From positions 1 through 63,401 of the forward strand of contig JWZX01003321.1 in the NCBI GenBank assembly GCA_001275005.1: 63,401 bases of DNA, given 5' to 3'. Both the position numbers and the translations under genes were made by a program. The notes below the pieces were generated by a model, which saw only the letters and a program-made list of their open reading frames with translations, was not told where the DNA came from and ran no database searches. Positions 37,258 through 46,131 of this stretch are shown one piece after another; position 1 is the first letter of the stretch; each line of letters begins with the position of its first letter. The stretch comes from Chrysochromulina tobinii (Eukaryota > Haptophyta > Prymnesiales > Chrysochromulinaceae).

Positions 37258-39339
37258 TCAATGATCTTCAGGATCTTGGGCAACATTGTCAAACGTCTCA
37301 ATGACGTGCTCATTGATCTTCACTTGCTTCTCAAACGTCTCAATGACGTGCTCATTGATCTTCAGGATCTTGGGCAACATTGTCGCTTTGTCCTTTGCGT
37401 TCGTGACATTCACGTCCGGCTTCTCGAGGATACCATGCATTTCCTTGGGCGCCTTTTTGGAGACCAGATCCACAAGGCCCTTTTCTGTCGTCTCGGCTGT
37501 TGCATTGTGGATGCAACTGATCGTGTAGCGACGCTCAGCCTTCGTTGCGGGGCGGAGCCCCTCGGGCGTGGCCGTCTGCATCGAGCACCATGCCTCGGTT
37601 AGCGTCCAGAACCTCGACGCGTACGACCCGTCGAGGAGAATGAGGACGTGCGCGGTCAGGTAAAGGTCGGCGATGGCGGCCAGCATCAGCTGGAACTCGG
37701 CCTTCTCCATGACCGTCCGATCGTCCCCTTGGGGCATCGACGAGTAATCAAACCAGACCCATTCGATGTCTGGGTGCGCTTCCAGATACGCCTTGATGGC
37801 CTTGAGTTGCTCGCCGTCGACATCAGGCTGGCCAGGCTCTTCCCAGCGATGGCTCACGAAGAGGATGTGCTTGATGATGCCATCGCCGTGAAACGCGGAT
37901 GCGAGGGGCACGCTCCTCTTCTCTAGGTGGCCGTCCTTGCGCAGCGTCTGCATGCGAGGCAGCGACTTGGTGCCGCACGCGCACACCCATTTGGCGGGGA
38001 TGAAGTAGAAGGAGGGTGCGTCGTCGTCCCACCCTTGGCTTCGGAGCTCGTTGATGGCATGCTCCACCGGGAACGCATACTTTTTGAGGAAGTCGAAGTT
38101 GATTGCCAACACGATAAGAAAGTACAAAACATATCTGCTGTAAAAGAAGATGGGAATACAGTTGCCATAGCATGTCAAAGGCAGCTCGTACTTGTTCATC
38201 AAGTCCGTTCGGTCAAAGTAAGCGGCCGGACGCGGTACTGAAAGTCGTTGCACAATGATGAGGAGGCGCACGAAGGAGTAGAGCATCATGATCAGTGTCA
38301 CGAGGGTCAGCCCCATGGCAACGAGCATGTGTCGAGAGAGCAAGTGCTCATAGCCGTCGTCTGCGCTTGCACGGCCAGTGCCGAAAATGAAAAGTGAGAT
38401 GAGAAACCATATGGCAAAAATGAAGACGTTCACGTCAACTACGTCGCCCCCCAGCGCTTGCACCATCGGCGCGTACTGCACAGCCTGGCACAGGTCCTCA
38501 TAAGTCGCGTAGCCGCAATGGGGCACGGCAGGGCAGCTGGCATTGGCGGCAGATGCCTCGAACGCCGATAAAAATGCAGCCTGGTCCGCACAGGCGATGC
38601 CGTTGAGTGATAACTCAACGAAGACATCCATCTCAGTCGCTTCAATTGGCACCCGCAGCATCGCCGTCAGAGCATAGGTGGCCACGCACGCCATTATCAT
38701 GGTGATGATGCCGACCCGCACAGCTTGCGAGCGGACGAATGACTTGTACTTCTCCTTTTGGTATTTCTTGATGGAACGCAGAATACTCGTAAGAGAGTAG
38801 AACACAACAACAGCCCAGAAATTGCCAAAGAACAAAGCGAACACGTACAAATTCAATTGGTCGACATAGTAAAGCGCGAAGTATCCATAGATGGAGACGA
38901 GATACAAAGCAAGCTCCAACGACCTGGGCCACGTCCAGAAGCGCTCGGGATGGGCTTTTGGTTTATTGGCATCGTCAGTATCATTGATCTGGGCGAGGAG
39001 GAGCGATAACAAGAGAGGAGCAGTTGAAACGGCCCAGACTTGGATTCCAAGGGTCCGCCCTGCGGAGAGCTCTATAAAGGACCCGGTCCAACCTGCGACT
39101 CGATTACGTCGTGAGTATTGAGTGCCTGTGAACAATAAGAACATGGGGCCGGGCAGCGCCAGAAACAGGCGAAACAGTCCCAAGGCCCGTCGGGTCTTGT
39201 TGGGCGACTTGCCAGAGGGCGTTCGACTTTTTGTCTCCTTGGCGGCACGCATTTGCTCGGCTGCAAGAGAAACTGGGTCGATCGACGTGGGTGCGACAGA
39301 GGCTTGGGCGCGTGATGGAGCCAGTCTCGCGAATTCCAT
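37258..39339 (-). CDS. Polytopic membrane protein with cytosolic SHRWE (TIR-like) domain
   Basis: A 693-residue protein from ATG 39339. About eight hydrophobic segments lie between residues ~55 and ~440 (for example VWAVSTAPLLLSLLLAQ, YVFALFFGNFWAVVVFYSL, VFIFAIWFLISLFIFG, YVLYFLIVLAINF). The C-terminal domain (about 480-620) has ILFVSHRWEEPGQPDVDG, IEWVWFDYSSMPQGDDR and SYASRFWTLTEAWCSMQT. FVSHRWE, then a WxDYxxMPQ strand and SRFWTLxEAW, is a repeated arrangement in protist proteins and resembles TIR/HET-type signalling domains; I make that link from motifs only. A membrane sensor or signalling protein is likely. The last ~25 residues come from tandem duplication. Confidence 0.7.
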   Translation of the reverse strand: MEFARLAPSRAQASVAPTSIDPVSLAAEQMRAAKETKSRTPSGKSPNKTRRALGLFRLFLALPGPMFLLFTGTQYSRRNRVAGWTGSFIELSAGRTLGIQVWAVSTAPLLLSLLLAQINDTDDANKPKAHPERFWTWPRSLELALYLVSIYGYFALYYVDQLNLYVFALFFGNFWAVVVFYSLTSILRSIKKYQKEKYKSFVRSQAVRVGIITMIMACVATYALTAMLRVPIEATEMDVFVELSLNGIACADQAAFLSAFEASAANASCPAVPHCGYATYEDLCQAVQYAPMVQALGGDVVDVNVFIFAIWFLISLFIFGTGRASADDGYEHLLSRHMLVAMGLTLVTLIMMLYSFVRLLIIVQRLSVPRPAAYFDRTDLMNKYELPLTCYGNCIPIFFYSRYVLYFLIVLAINFDFLKKYAFPVEHAINELRSQGWDDDAPSFYFIPAKWVCACGTKSLPRMQTLRKDGHLEKRSVPLASAFHGDGIIKHILFVSHRWEEPGQPDVDGEQLKAIKAYLEAHPDIEWVWFDYSSMPQGDDRTVMEKAEFQLMLAAIADLYLTAHVLILLDGSYASRFWTLTEAWCSMQTATPEGLRPATKAERRYTISCIHNATAETTEKGLVDLVSKKAPKEMHGILEKPDVNVTNAKDKATMLPKILKINEHVIETFEKQVKINEHVIETFDNVAQDPEDH
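37260..37382. repeat. Tandem partial copies at the 3' end of the SHRWE gene
   Basis: The blocks ATCTTCAGGATCTTGGGCAA and AAACGTCTCAATGACGTGCT each occur twice, giving the doubled KINEHVIETF in the protein. A third partial copy lies at the stop codon. Copy spacing is not a multiple of three everywhere, so the frame differs between copies. Confidence 0.85.
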
Positions 39340-39692
39340 CCGGAGCCACAATCCAGGCAGGAGGGTTTTCAGCACCGCCCGAAACTCCGTAGGAACCTAC
39401 TGTACCGGTACATGTTTAAGTTTTCAGAGGAACAGCTCGCCACAGCGCTTTCATGCGATCCGACGGGGTTCGATTGACACCAGATGAGCCAACGAGGGAC
39501 CAGCAAACAATCTACGTTGCGGTACAATTGTAATTGTAGAGCGGCCACGACTGATTGTGGGGGCGGCACGCGGGTTTGCGCGATCAATAGAGCCTTTTTC
39601 TACAGTGGCGTTGCGCTGAGCACGAAGGCGAATCTCGTGTCAACACAGTGTCCACACAACACATCCAATGTTTTCTTGACGAAATTTGCGCG
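39340..39692. promoter_or_regulatory. Divergent promoter region
   Basis: 353 bp between the start codons of the SHRWE gene (-) and the PhyH gene (+). A GGTACCGGTACA-like palindromic patch at ~39400 and a GGTACAATTGTAATTGTA patch at ~39521 are candidate sites. I see no gene. Confidence 0.35.
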
Positions 39693-40430
39693 ATGCTCTT
39701 CGGCAAATCGCTGCTTGCCGTCGCCACCTCCACCGCGCTTTTACTCTTGCTGCTGAGGCGCAGGCGCCGTGCATCGACCACGGACGCATGCAAGCCGCTG
39801 CCGACCAATATCCAGCGAGCGACGACCGTGGACGAGGCCGTCGCCCTGATCCGCTCAGAGGGAGTGTGCATCATGGAGCGGGTGCTTGACGAGGCGAGGC
39901 TTGCGACGTTGCGCGCACGCCTCGCGCAGATCGAGCCGCGTAAGATGCAGAATCGACGCGCGCACCGCTGGGAGCACGTGCACTCGCCCGATGATCCGCC
40001 GCTCGCCGAGCTCGCCGCGCACGAGACGCTTGTGCCTGTGGTTCGCGCTCTTCTCGGGCCGAAGCACTACCTCGAAAAGGCCGGGCTGGTCGTCTCACAT
40101 AGCGGCGCGGACGCGCAGCGCTGGCACATGGACACGCCGCACCTCTTCGCCTGTGGCACGCACCTGCCGCCGCACTCTCTCTCAGTCTTCGTGCCGTTGT
40201 GCGAGCTGCACCCGGCCAACGGCCCGACAGAGTACCAGCTGGCGACGCACATGAAGGCGAACCTGGTGCTGAAGCCACGGTACGCGCTCGCGAGCTGCCC
40301 GCCGGGCTCGCTCGTCATGTACGATCCGCGCATCATGCATCGCGGCGGCCCGAACCAGAGCGATGCGGAACGGCCTCTCGTGTACCTGACCTTTAGCCGC
40401 ATATGGTACCGTGATACCCTGAACCCGTGA
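39693..40430 (+). CDS. Phytanoyl-CoA dioxygenase (PhyH) family oxygenase
   Basis: A 245-residue 2-oxoglutarate/Fe(II) oxygenase. The start at 39693 gives a signal anchor (MLFGKSLLAVATSTALLLLLL then RRRRR), so the enzyme is probably tethered to the ER or another membrane. The iron triad is His145 and Asp147 in RWHMDTPH and His216 in IMHRGGPNQS; Arg227 in ERPLVYLTF fits 2-oxoglutarate binding. GLVVSHSGADAQ and VPLCELHPANGPTEY are typical of the family's double-stranded beta helix. Members hydroxylate lipids, alkaloids or halogenated metabolites. The substrate is not evident. An upstream non-ATG extension was rejected. Confidence 0.9.
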   Translation: MLFGKSLLAVATSTALLLLLLRRRRRASTTDACKPLPTNIQRATTVDEAVALIRSEGVCIMERVLDEARLATLRARLAQIEPRKMQNRRAHRWEHVHSPDDPPLAELAAHETLVPVVRALLGPKHYLEKAGLVVSHSGADAQRWHMDTPHLFACGTHLPPHSLSVFVPLCELHPANGPTEYQLATHMKANLVLKPRYALASCPPGSLVMYDPRIMHRGGPNQSDAERPLVYLTFSRIWYRDTLNP

Positions 40431-40735
40431 GAAAAGTGCCACGAGCAGTGTCACAGCCATCCCGAAACCCATGTATCAATCTTATATATAACGCAAATGA
40501 GGTGAGCCCTGCTCAGCGTGCTGCCTGCTTCTCTCTGTGTGTTGATCTCTCCGTTCGGTCTTACTTCGGTCAGTTTGCTTAAAACCCGGTTCGCAGAACG
40601 GTGAATCTCAGCTATACTACTGTGTATATGTGTGTCAGCTGTTGTACATTCGGCATTGTGTCGTGTGTTGAACCGTCTCGATCGAACAGATTCGGGCACG
40701 GGGGCAGCCGCAGACCATCCGCGGATGCGACACGA
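40431..40735. other. Intergenic, between convergent genes
   Basis: 305 bp between the 3' ends of the PhyH gene and the minus-strand methyltransferase. It has an AT-rich patch (TCTTATATATAACG, 40480-40493) and no gene. Confidence 0.4.
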
Positions 40736-41794
40736 TTAGCCCGCGCGGCGCTTGGCCATGATGGCGATGTTGCCTCGGATCATCCGTGCACCGTCCATGC
40801 GCAGGTCGACCTCAGCGAGCGAGACCATCTCCATCGTCCCCCCGCGCGAGGCAACGAGCCAATGCAGGTACTCCGGGCTATGGGCGATCCTTTCCGACGG
40901 GCGCTCGACGAAACCGTCGCCATTGGGTGGCAGGCCACCAGACGCTTCCTCTAGCGTGCAGCTCTCCGTCGAGAAGGCGAGCACTCCACCCTCACACAGG
41001 GCCGCCTCGGCCGCCGCGAACATGGGCTCCAAGGACCGGAGGTACACGCACACGTCGCACCCGACGATCAGATCTGCGGAACCGGGCGAAAGCTTCCGAA
41101 GGAATGAAATCGCATCCGAGGCGACCAGCTCGTCGTACACGCCCTTATGACGCGTGGCGGCGACCTTGAGCATACCGCGGCTCAGATCGCACCCGATCAG
41201 CCGGCCGCAGCACGCGACACGCAGCTGCACGCCCATCAGGCCCGTGCCGCACCCAAAATCGACAGCGGCCATTCGGCTCAGGATGCCCTCGGCGATGTCG
41301 GTCGGTGTGCGCCCTGAACGCTCGAGGAGCATCGCGTAGAGATGGTCCGGCGTGCGATAGCGCAGCCCCTCGCACAGCGCCTGCTCAAAGTGGTCCGCAT
41401 ACTCATCGAAGAGCGCCTCGACCTGCTGCCGGTAGTGCTGCTCCAATTCAAGCTTGTCCCGAGCCGGCGTGGGATGGCGGAGGAGGGCGATGGCCGCTGC
41501 GGCTGCAGCATCCTCCAATGCGCGAGCCGCCGCGGCAGCAGCCTCGGCGACCAGCGTGGCAGCCGCCGCCTCGGACTTCGTGGCGGCGTCGCGCTCCTTC
41601 ACAGCTGCCACGTACTCATCGCCGAGCTCGAGCTTATAGATGGCCTGATTGAGCTTCTGGCGATCCCGTTTGGACTCCTTGCCGACGCCTAGCGCCGCAA
41701 TCTGTTCGCGTAGCTGCGCGAGCTGCTCGTTCACGTGGCTGATGTGGTCGGGCGCGGCATCTTCGGTGCACGTCGCTTGCGGCGATGACGACAT
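40736..41794 (-). CDS. SAM-dependent methyltransferase with N-terminal coiled coil
   Basis: A 352-residue protein from ATG 41794. Residues ~15-110 form an Ala/Glu-rich coiled coil. The methyltransferase part begins QQVEALFDEYADHFEQAL and LRYRTPDHLYAML, the lead-in seen in TPR-methyltransferase (COG4976-type) proteins. The SAM loop is AAVDFGCGTGLMG, followed by LIGCDLSRGMLKVA, ADLIVGCDVCVYL and GGVLAFSTES, all in class I order. The closing motif (SPEYLHWLVASRGG) fits the same family. A small-molecule substrate is likely but unknown. It is head to head with the triple-repeat gene. Confidence 0.82.
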   Translation of the reverse strand: MSSSPQATCTEDAAPDHISHVNEQLAQLREQIAALGVGKESKRDRQKLNQAIYKLELGDEYVAAVKERDAATKSEAAAATLVAEAAAAAARALEDAAAAAAIALLRHPTPARDKLELEQHYRQQVEALFDEYADHFEQALCEGLRYRTPDHLYAMLLERSGRTPTDIAEGILSRMAAVDFGCGTGLMGVQLRVACCGRLIGCDLSRGMLKVAATRHKGVYDELVASDAISFLRKLSPGSADLIVGCDVCVYLRSLEPMFAAAEAALCEGGVLAFSTESCTLEEASGGLPPNGDGFVERPSERIAHSPEYLHWLVASRGGTMEMVSLAEVDLRMDGARMIRGNIAIMAKRRAG

Positions 41795-42340
41795 GCAGGG
41801 CCAGAGCAACCTTGCGTCCCGTAATGATGTTTCGTCAACCCTATTCACATTGTAAGGTCAGTTTGTCAGTTGCCGGTTTTCACCGGGGGAACCGGGGCGC
41901 ACACGGGACAGTTACCGGTACTCAGGGCCTCGTCAATCCCGGAGAAGGTAGACTTGGCTAATTGAGAGTCCGGGATGACGGATATGTTCTTATGAGTTAC
42001 GTTGGCACCAGAATTGCAGAATACAGAGGAAACAGGTTGATTGGCGAGCGGATGTCCTCTCAGGAACATGTCCTCTCTAAGATGCCCAAGTTCCGCACAA
42101 GCTTCTCTCGAGCTTCTTGACGCTATCCATCGTGCATCGAAGGCATGCTGTGTGCGAGTTGTTGCTTCGACGAGGTTCCACGTCTTATTTCTCTGACACG
42201 CACACCTGGGATAGGCAGAGGCTGCTCCCTGGGTTAAGCAGAGGGCCAGAGGCTGGGTAGTACCCTCTTACACGTGATCTCTATCCTTCCTTCCAAAACA
42301 GGCAAAAATCGCGCCGACGCGCGACGAATGTCGATCTCTC
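41795..42340. promoter_or_regulatory. Divergent promoter region with a dispersed motif
   Basis: 546 bp between the methyltransferase (-) and the triple-repeat gene (+). The dispersed motif CACCGGGGGAACCGGGGCGC... lies at 41881-41910. A further GTTACCGGTACT patch follows directly. I see no gene. Confidence 0.4.
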
Positions 42341-43782
42341 ATGCGCGAGCGAGCGGAGCGATCGGCAAAGATGCCCGTCGACGACTCCAAGTTTGACAGC
42401 ATCGTCGACAGCGACGACGAGGCCGAATCTGCACGTCGGCCCGCCCCGCCGCGTGCGCCGGTACAAGCGCCCGTGCAACGAGCGCCAGCTGCACACAGTA
42501 ATCACGACGATGCTCTGAAGCTCCGCTTCAAGGTGGGCGATCGCGTTCTCTGCAATTACCAGGGCAAGTTCAGGCTCGGGGTGATCACGATGAGACACTA
42601 CGCCATGTCCCTGAGGGAGATTGCGCTGCCGTACCAGATCCGGTTGCTCGACGGTTGCAACTCGCTCGCCTTTTGCCGCTTCGACGATGACAGTGCTGTC
42701 CGCAGGGCGCCGCCCGACGCCAAGCCCCAAGCTGATGACGAGCCGCGCTTCAAATTTGGCGAGCGCGTGGAGGTGCAGTACACCCTGGGCGGCGTTCAGG
42801 GCGTCCAGGGCTGGTATCCGGCGTGGGTCACGCAGCACTGGTACACCGAGAAGGTCGCCGATGGCACGCGCTGTGGCGCGGTGCTCGTCGAGGGTGAGTG
42901 GCTCATCAAGGCACCGTACCAGGTGCGTCTCTCGATCGGGAGGTAGATGGAGGGCGCGATCTGATCTACGTGTGGCAAGACACGGACGTGTTCATACGCA
43001 AGCTGCCGCAGCAGCCGCCACGCCCCGCGCTCCGCTTCGGCGTAGGCGACGCCGTCGAGAGCTTCTTCCCGGAGGGCGGCGACTGGATGGCCGGCAAGAT
43101 CAAGAGGCATTGGTGGAGCCATCCAGCAGCTGACCTGCGGATGCCGCTGACGGAGTACCACGAGGGGCGCGTGCTGCTCGTCGCGCCGTACCAGATCGAG
43201 CTCGATGATGGTTGCCTAATTTGGGCACCGCGCGACGACGACACGTCCATACGCGCGCCGTCTCGGGCACGCGCGGCGCTGCTGACGGGCGAGGCGGAGA
43301 CGGACGAGACGAGCGCGGGTGAGACGGGCCGCGGGCCGCCTGCCGAGGCCCAGGGAGCGACGGCGCATGTGACCGATACGGTGCGGCTCTTGGACAGGGC
43401 GCGAATAGAAGAGCAGTCGGCGGCGACACAGGCCGGAGTGCGCACCCGGAAACATGCCCCGACACCGCCCGCGGAGATGGCCCTGCTCCTTGGAGAGAAT
43501 TACCACCCCACGGCCCGCCCGGTGTCCGTAGCTCGACCGGCGCCAACAGCGCCATCGCCATCGCTATTCCAACCGACGCTGGTCGCGACGCCACCGCCTC
43601 CATTGGCCTTGCCGGCGTCGGGTGGCGCGCCACGGCAGCCGCTGCCTTCTGCATGTGCGCCACTGCCGTTGCCGTCTGCACCGCCGCCGCTGCCGCTTGT
43701 GCCGCCGCAGTCATCCAAGCCGTTGCTCGATTACGACTTCCAGCCGAACTGTCACTATCTGCCGGTCACCACACGGAGCTGA
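42341..43782 (+). CDS. Triple-repeat protein (Tudor/SH3-like units) with Pro-rich tail; frame break near 42925
   Basis: About 479 residues if one frame break is bridged. Three copies of a ~75-residue unit are visible: RFKVGDRVLCNY...LPYQIRLLDGCNS...DDDSAVR, then RFKFGERVEVQY...APYQVRL, then RFGVGDAVESFF...APYQIELDDGCLIWAPRDDDTSIR. Each starts F-x-x-G-(D/E)-x-V and ends in an acidic DDD...R, like small beta-barrels. At ~42925 a TCTCTC run shifts the frame and gives a premature stop at 42944-42946. Two fewer bases would continue straight into the rest of unit two, so slippage or an assembly error is likely; a 20-bp intron is too short. The tail is Pro/Ala-rich and ends LLDYDFQPNCHYLPVTTRS. Function unknown. 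Confidence 0.6.
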
Positions 43783-44178
43783 GAGCACATTGTTTCAATC
43801 GGAGGACGCGCCGGTGCGGGTTTTGGGTTCCCTTCGGGCGATGCCCCGCCGAGGGTGGTGGAGTTCTGACTTTCGCGGTTAATGACCAAATGACGTGAGT
43901 AATGATCGTTTCCCGCTATAATTACGAACGAGATTCGCGCGCGGTCTCCGACTAGCACTACGAATTCTTCTTTATGATAAAGGCGGTACCATAAAGGCTG
44001 CGAAACGGCGTTCGGTCAGTTCGATCAGCGTTCGGTCAGCGGCAGGACCGGAGAAAAGGTAAGGTTGGGTCGGGTACTTAATACGACCACGACACGGGCG
44101 ACGATGCACGATCTGACCCGCATCGCTTGACGCTCGGGTGCGGTATACGATAAACATATGATAATGATTGTTTGATTT
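43783..44178. other. Intergenic, between convergent genes
   Basis: 396 bp, AT-richer. It contains a doubled TTCGGTCAGxTCGATCAGCG / GCGTTCGGTCAGC (44010-44042) and no gene. Confidence 0.35.
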
Positions 44179-45006
44179 TCAGTCTGAGCTGCCTAGCCTC
44201 CTCTTGGCGTCCTGTTGGCGCCCCCTCAAAGTGTCAAACAGTTGTCCGAGACTAGTCGGACACTCGGACTCCCAATGTGAACCCCTACTTGAAGTTGCCC
44301 CAGACGACTGCTGGCCACCATACTGACCACGCTCCAGCGCGCGGCGCAGCCGATGTGCGGAGATGTTGCCGGCTAGCGAGCCCATCGGAAGACCCCAGCA
44401 TGAGCGTTCTGACGCCGTCGGTTCCAGCACCTTCTGCGCAGCGGTCCTCCAAATAGCTTGCGTCGCGTTCGCAGGAGGCGTCTTAAATGTGAGTCCGGGG
44501 TCTTCCGGCGCTTGCCACAGCCGCAGTATGCTCCTCATCATCTCTGTGTTCGCGGCCGTATCAATCATATCGTGGATCACGTTTTCCATCAGGCTCGGCT
44601 CCATTCGGATGCGGTCCAGCCCGTCGAGCGCCTCTACGCACGACGGGTCGATGGTAAGCATCTTTCGATACATATCGCCGGCGGCTCGAATGTTCCCCTG
44701 GTGCATGTATGCGCCGGCCTCGTCACGAAGCGAGCGCAACTCGACGCGTGCCGCCTCACGCTTGAGTGCCTCATCCTTTCGAGCGGCCTCTTGCTCGATT
44801 GAGGGCTTGGGGACCACTGCTGCGGCAGCAGCGGGTTTCAAGCGAGTGTTGTGCGGGTTGTACGAGTTGCGGACGACGAGCGCCGTGGATCCGGGCTGCG
44901 AAAGAGTGACTGGCGGCGGCCGAGCGACAGGCTGAGCGACGGGCGGCGGCCGAACGACAGGCGGATTGCCTTTGCGAACGACGAGCGCCGTGGCCGGACG
45001 TCGCAT
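44179..45006 (-). CDS. TPR-like protein with Pro-rich N terminus
   Basis: A 275-residue protein from ATG 45006. Residues 1-50 contain a repeated ALVVRKG/ALVVRNS motif around Pro-Arg-rich spacers. A charged helix follows (AARKDEALKREAARVELRSL), then one clear TPR-like helix pair (EAGAYMHQGNIRAAGDMYRKMLTIDPSCVEALDGL, about residues 97-131). The rest is helical, without a known fold. TPR units mediate protein-protein contacts. No partner can be named. It is head to head with the AP2-like gene, 257 bp away. Confidence 0.6.
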   Translation of the reverse strand: MRRPATALVVRKGNPPVVRPPPVAQPVARPPPVTLSQPGSTALVVRNSYNPHNTRLKPAAAAAVVPKPSIEQEAARKDEALKREAARVELRSLRDEAGAYMHQGNIRAAGDMYRKMLTIDPSCVEALDGLDRIRMEPSLMENVIHDMIDTAANTEMMRSILRLWQAPEDPGLTFKTPPANATQAIWRTAAQKVLEPTASERSCWGLPMGSLAGNISAHRLRRALERGQYGGQQSSGATSSRGSHWESECPTSLGQLFDTLRGRQQDAKRRLGSSD

Positions 45007-45263
45007 CGCTCTTTACAATTGTATCGCCAAATTTAGGCGCGTTGGTTGGGTTTCCACACAAGTGCCGCTTCACATGTACATGTATCGAACACGGTAACCG
45101 CCAATGTCTAGCCCCAGGATCACCTTTGTTCGATGTTTTGGGCTCTTCACAGCTATTTTCGACTTCCTCTCACGATCGGTCGGTCGTCACTAGACGCACG
45201 AGGAGTCCTAGCTCTCTGCCGCCACACACACTGCTCGCCTCACTCGTCGGGTACCACCGAGAG

Positions 45264-45884
45264 ATGCCGAAGCGGCAGCGGCAGAACGGCCTCGCTGAGT
45301 GGGAGTACGAGATGGAGCTCCGCGACAACGAGGTTGACGATCGGCTGTGGGATGGTGCTCATGACGATGGCTGGCGCATTGTTCCGAGGGCAGTCGCCGA
45401 GGAAGGTGCCCGTGGGACCATCCGGTACACCTACGTGGCACCTTCGGGTGAGCGACTTATGTCCAGGACGGCGGCACACGCCAAACACGAGGGTGCCAGC
45501 CCGTTGCACCATGCGACAAGTGACGCGCTGGCTGCTCGTGCCTCCGCGGCCGCTGCTGTCCAAGAGGCCTACGAGGCCAATCTCGAGCTTGTACGATCAA
45601 CTCGCTCAGCGACGGGCTTTGCGAATGTGGTTCACAAGCGCGGCATGCGCAAGCCCTTCAAAGCGGAGATGATGGTCGGCACGAAGGTCATGACCCTGGG
45701 CTTCTTCTCGACGGCGGAGGAGGCAGCACTCTGTTGCGCCCGACAACGCGCAGCGGTGCCCGGTGGCAGTGAGCGTGCGCGGCCGAAGAGCAAAGCCAAG
45801 CCCAAGGTGGCCCCTGGGTCACCGTCTGAAAAACTCACTGTCGGCGAGCTGCCGCAAGGGCGGGCAAACGGCTCCAGCTTATAG
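45264..45884 (+). CDS. AP2/ERF-like DNA-binding protein with MBD-like segment
   Basis: A 206-residue protein from ATG 45264 (the frame upstream has no ATG). An N-terminal segment with DDGWRIVPRAV and YTYVAPSGERLMSRTAAHAKHEG resembles the GW...Y..PSG...S core of methyl-CpG-binding-type domains. At about residues 112-160 comes SATGFANVVHKRG, KPFKAEMMVG and MTLGFFSTAEEAALCCAR, which follows the AP2/ERF pattern (G(Y/F)xxV...F.A...LGxFxTxEEAA). The C terminus is basic (RPKSKAKPKV). I infer a small nuclear regulator. AP2-like single domains are common in algae and other protists. The MBD likeness is weak. Confidence 0.65.
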   Translation: MPKRQRQNGLAEWEYEMELRDNEVDDRLWDGAHDDGWRIVPRAVAEEGARGTIRYTYVAPSGERLMSRTAAHAKHEGASPLHHATSDALAARASAAAAVQEAYEANLELVRSTRSATGFANVVHKRGMRKPFKAEMMVGTKVMTLGFFSTAEEAALCCARQRAAVPGGSERARPKSKAKPKVAPGSPSEKLTVGELPQGRANGSSL

Positions 45885-46131
45885 CACGATGACCGGACCC
45901 TTGTCCCACCGGCACCCGCACGCGTTGGCACGATTTTCCCCCAGATTTCGTTTGGGTTGAAGACGGTTTGTATACGCGCACTTTATGTTACCACAACGCG
46001 ACTCACATCGAGAGAGAGATGCTCAGATACTACGCGGATCATCACAGAGACACAGACGAACGCGTTTGCTCGAAACTATAATGCAGTCGCCGCATGCCGC
46101 CGCCGCGCCACCGCCGCGTCCCCGTGCTCGC

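Noticed and set aside
42915-42934. 20-bp GT-AG intron in the triple-repeat gene
   Set aside because: Too short for spliceosomal removal; slippage in TCTCTC explains the frame break better.
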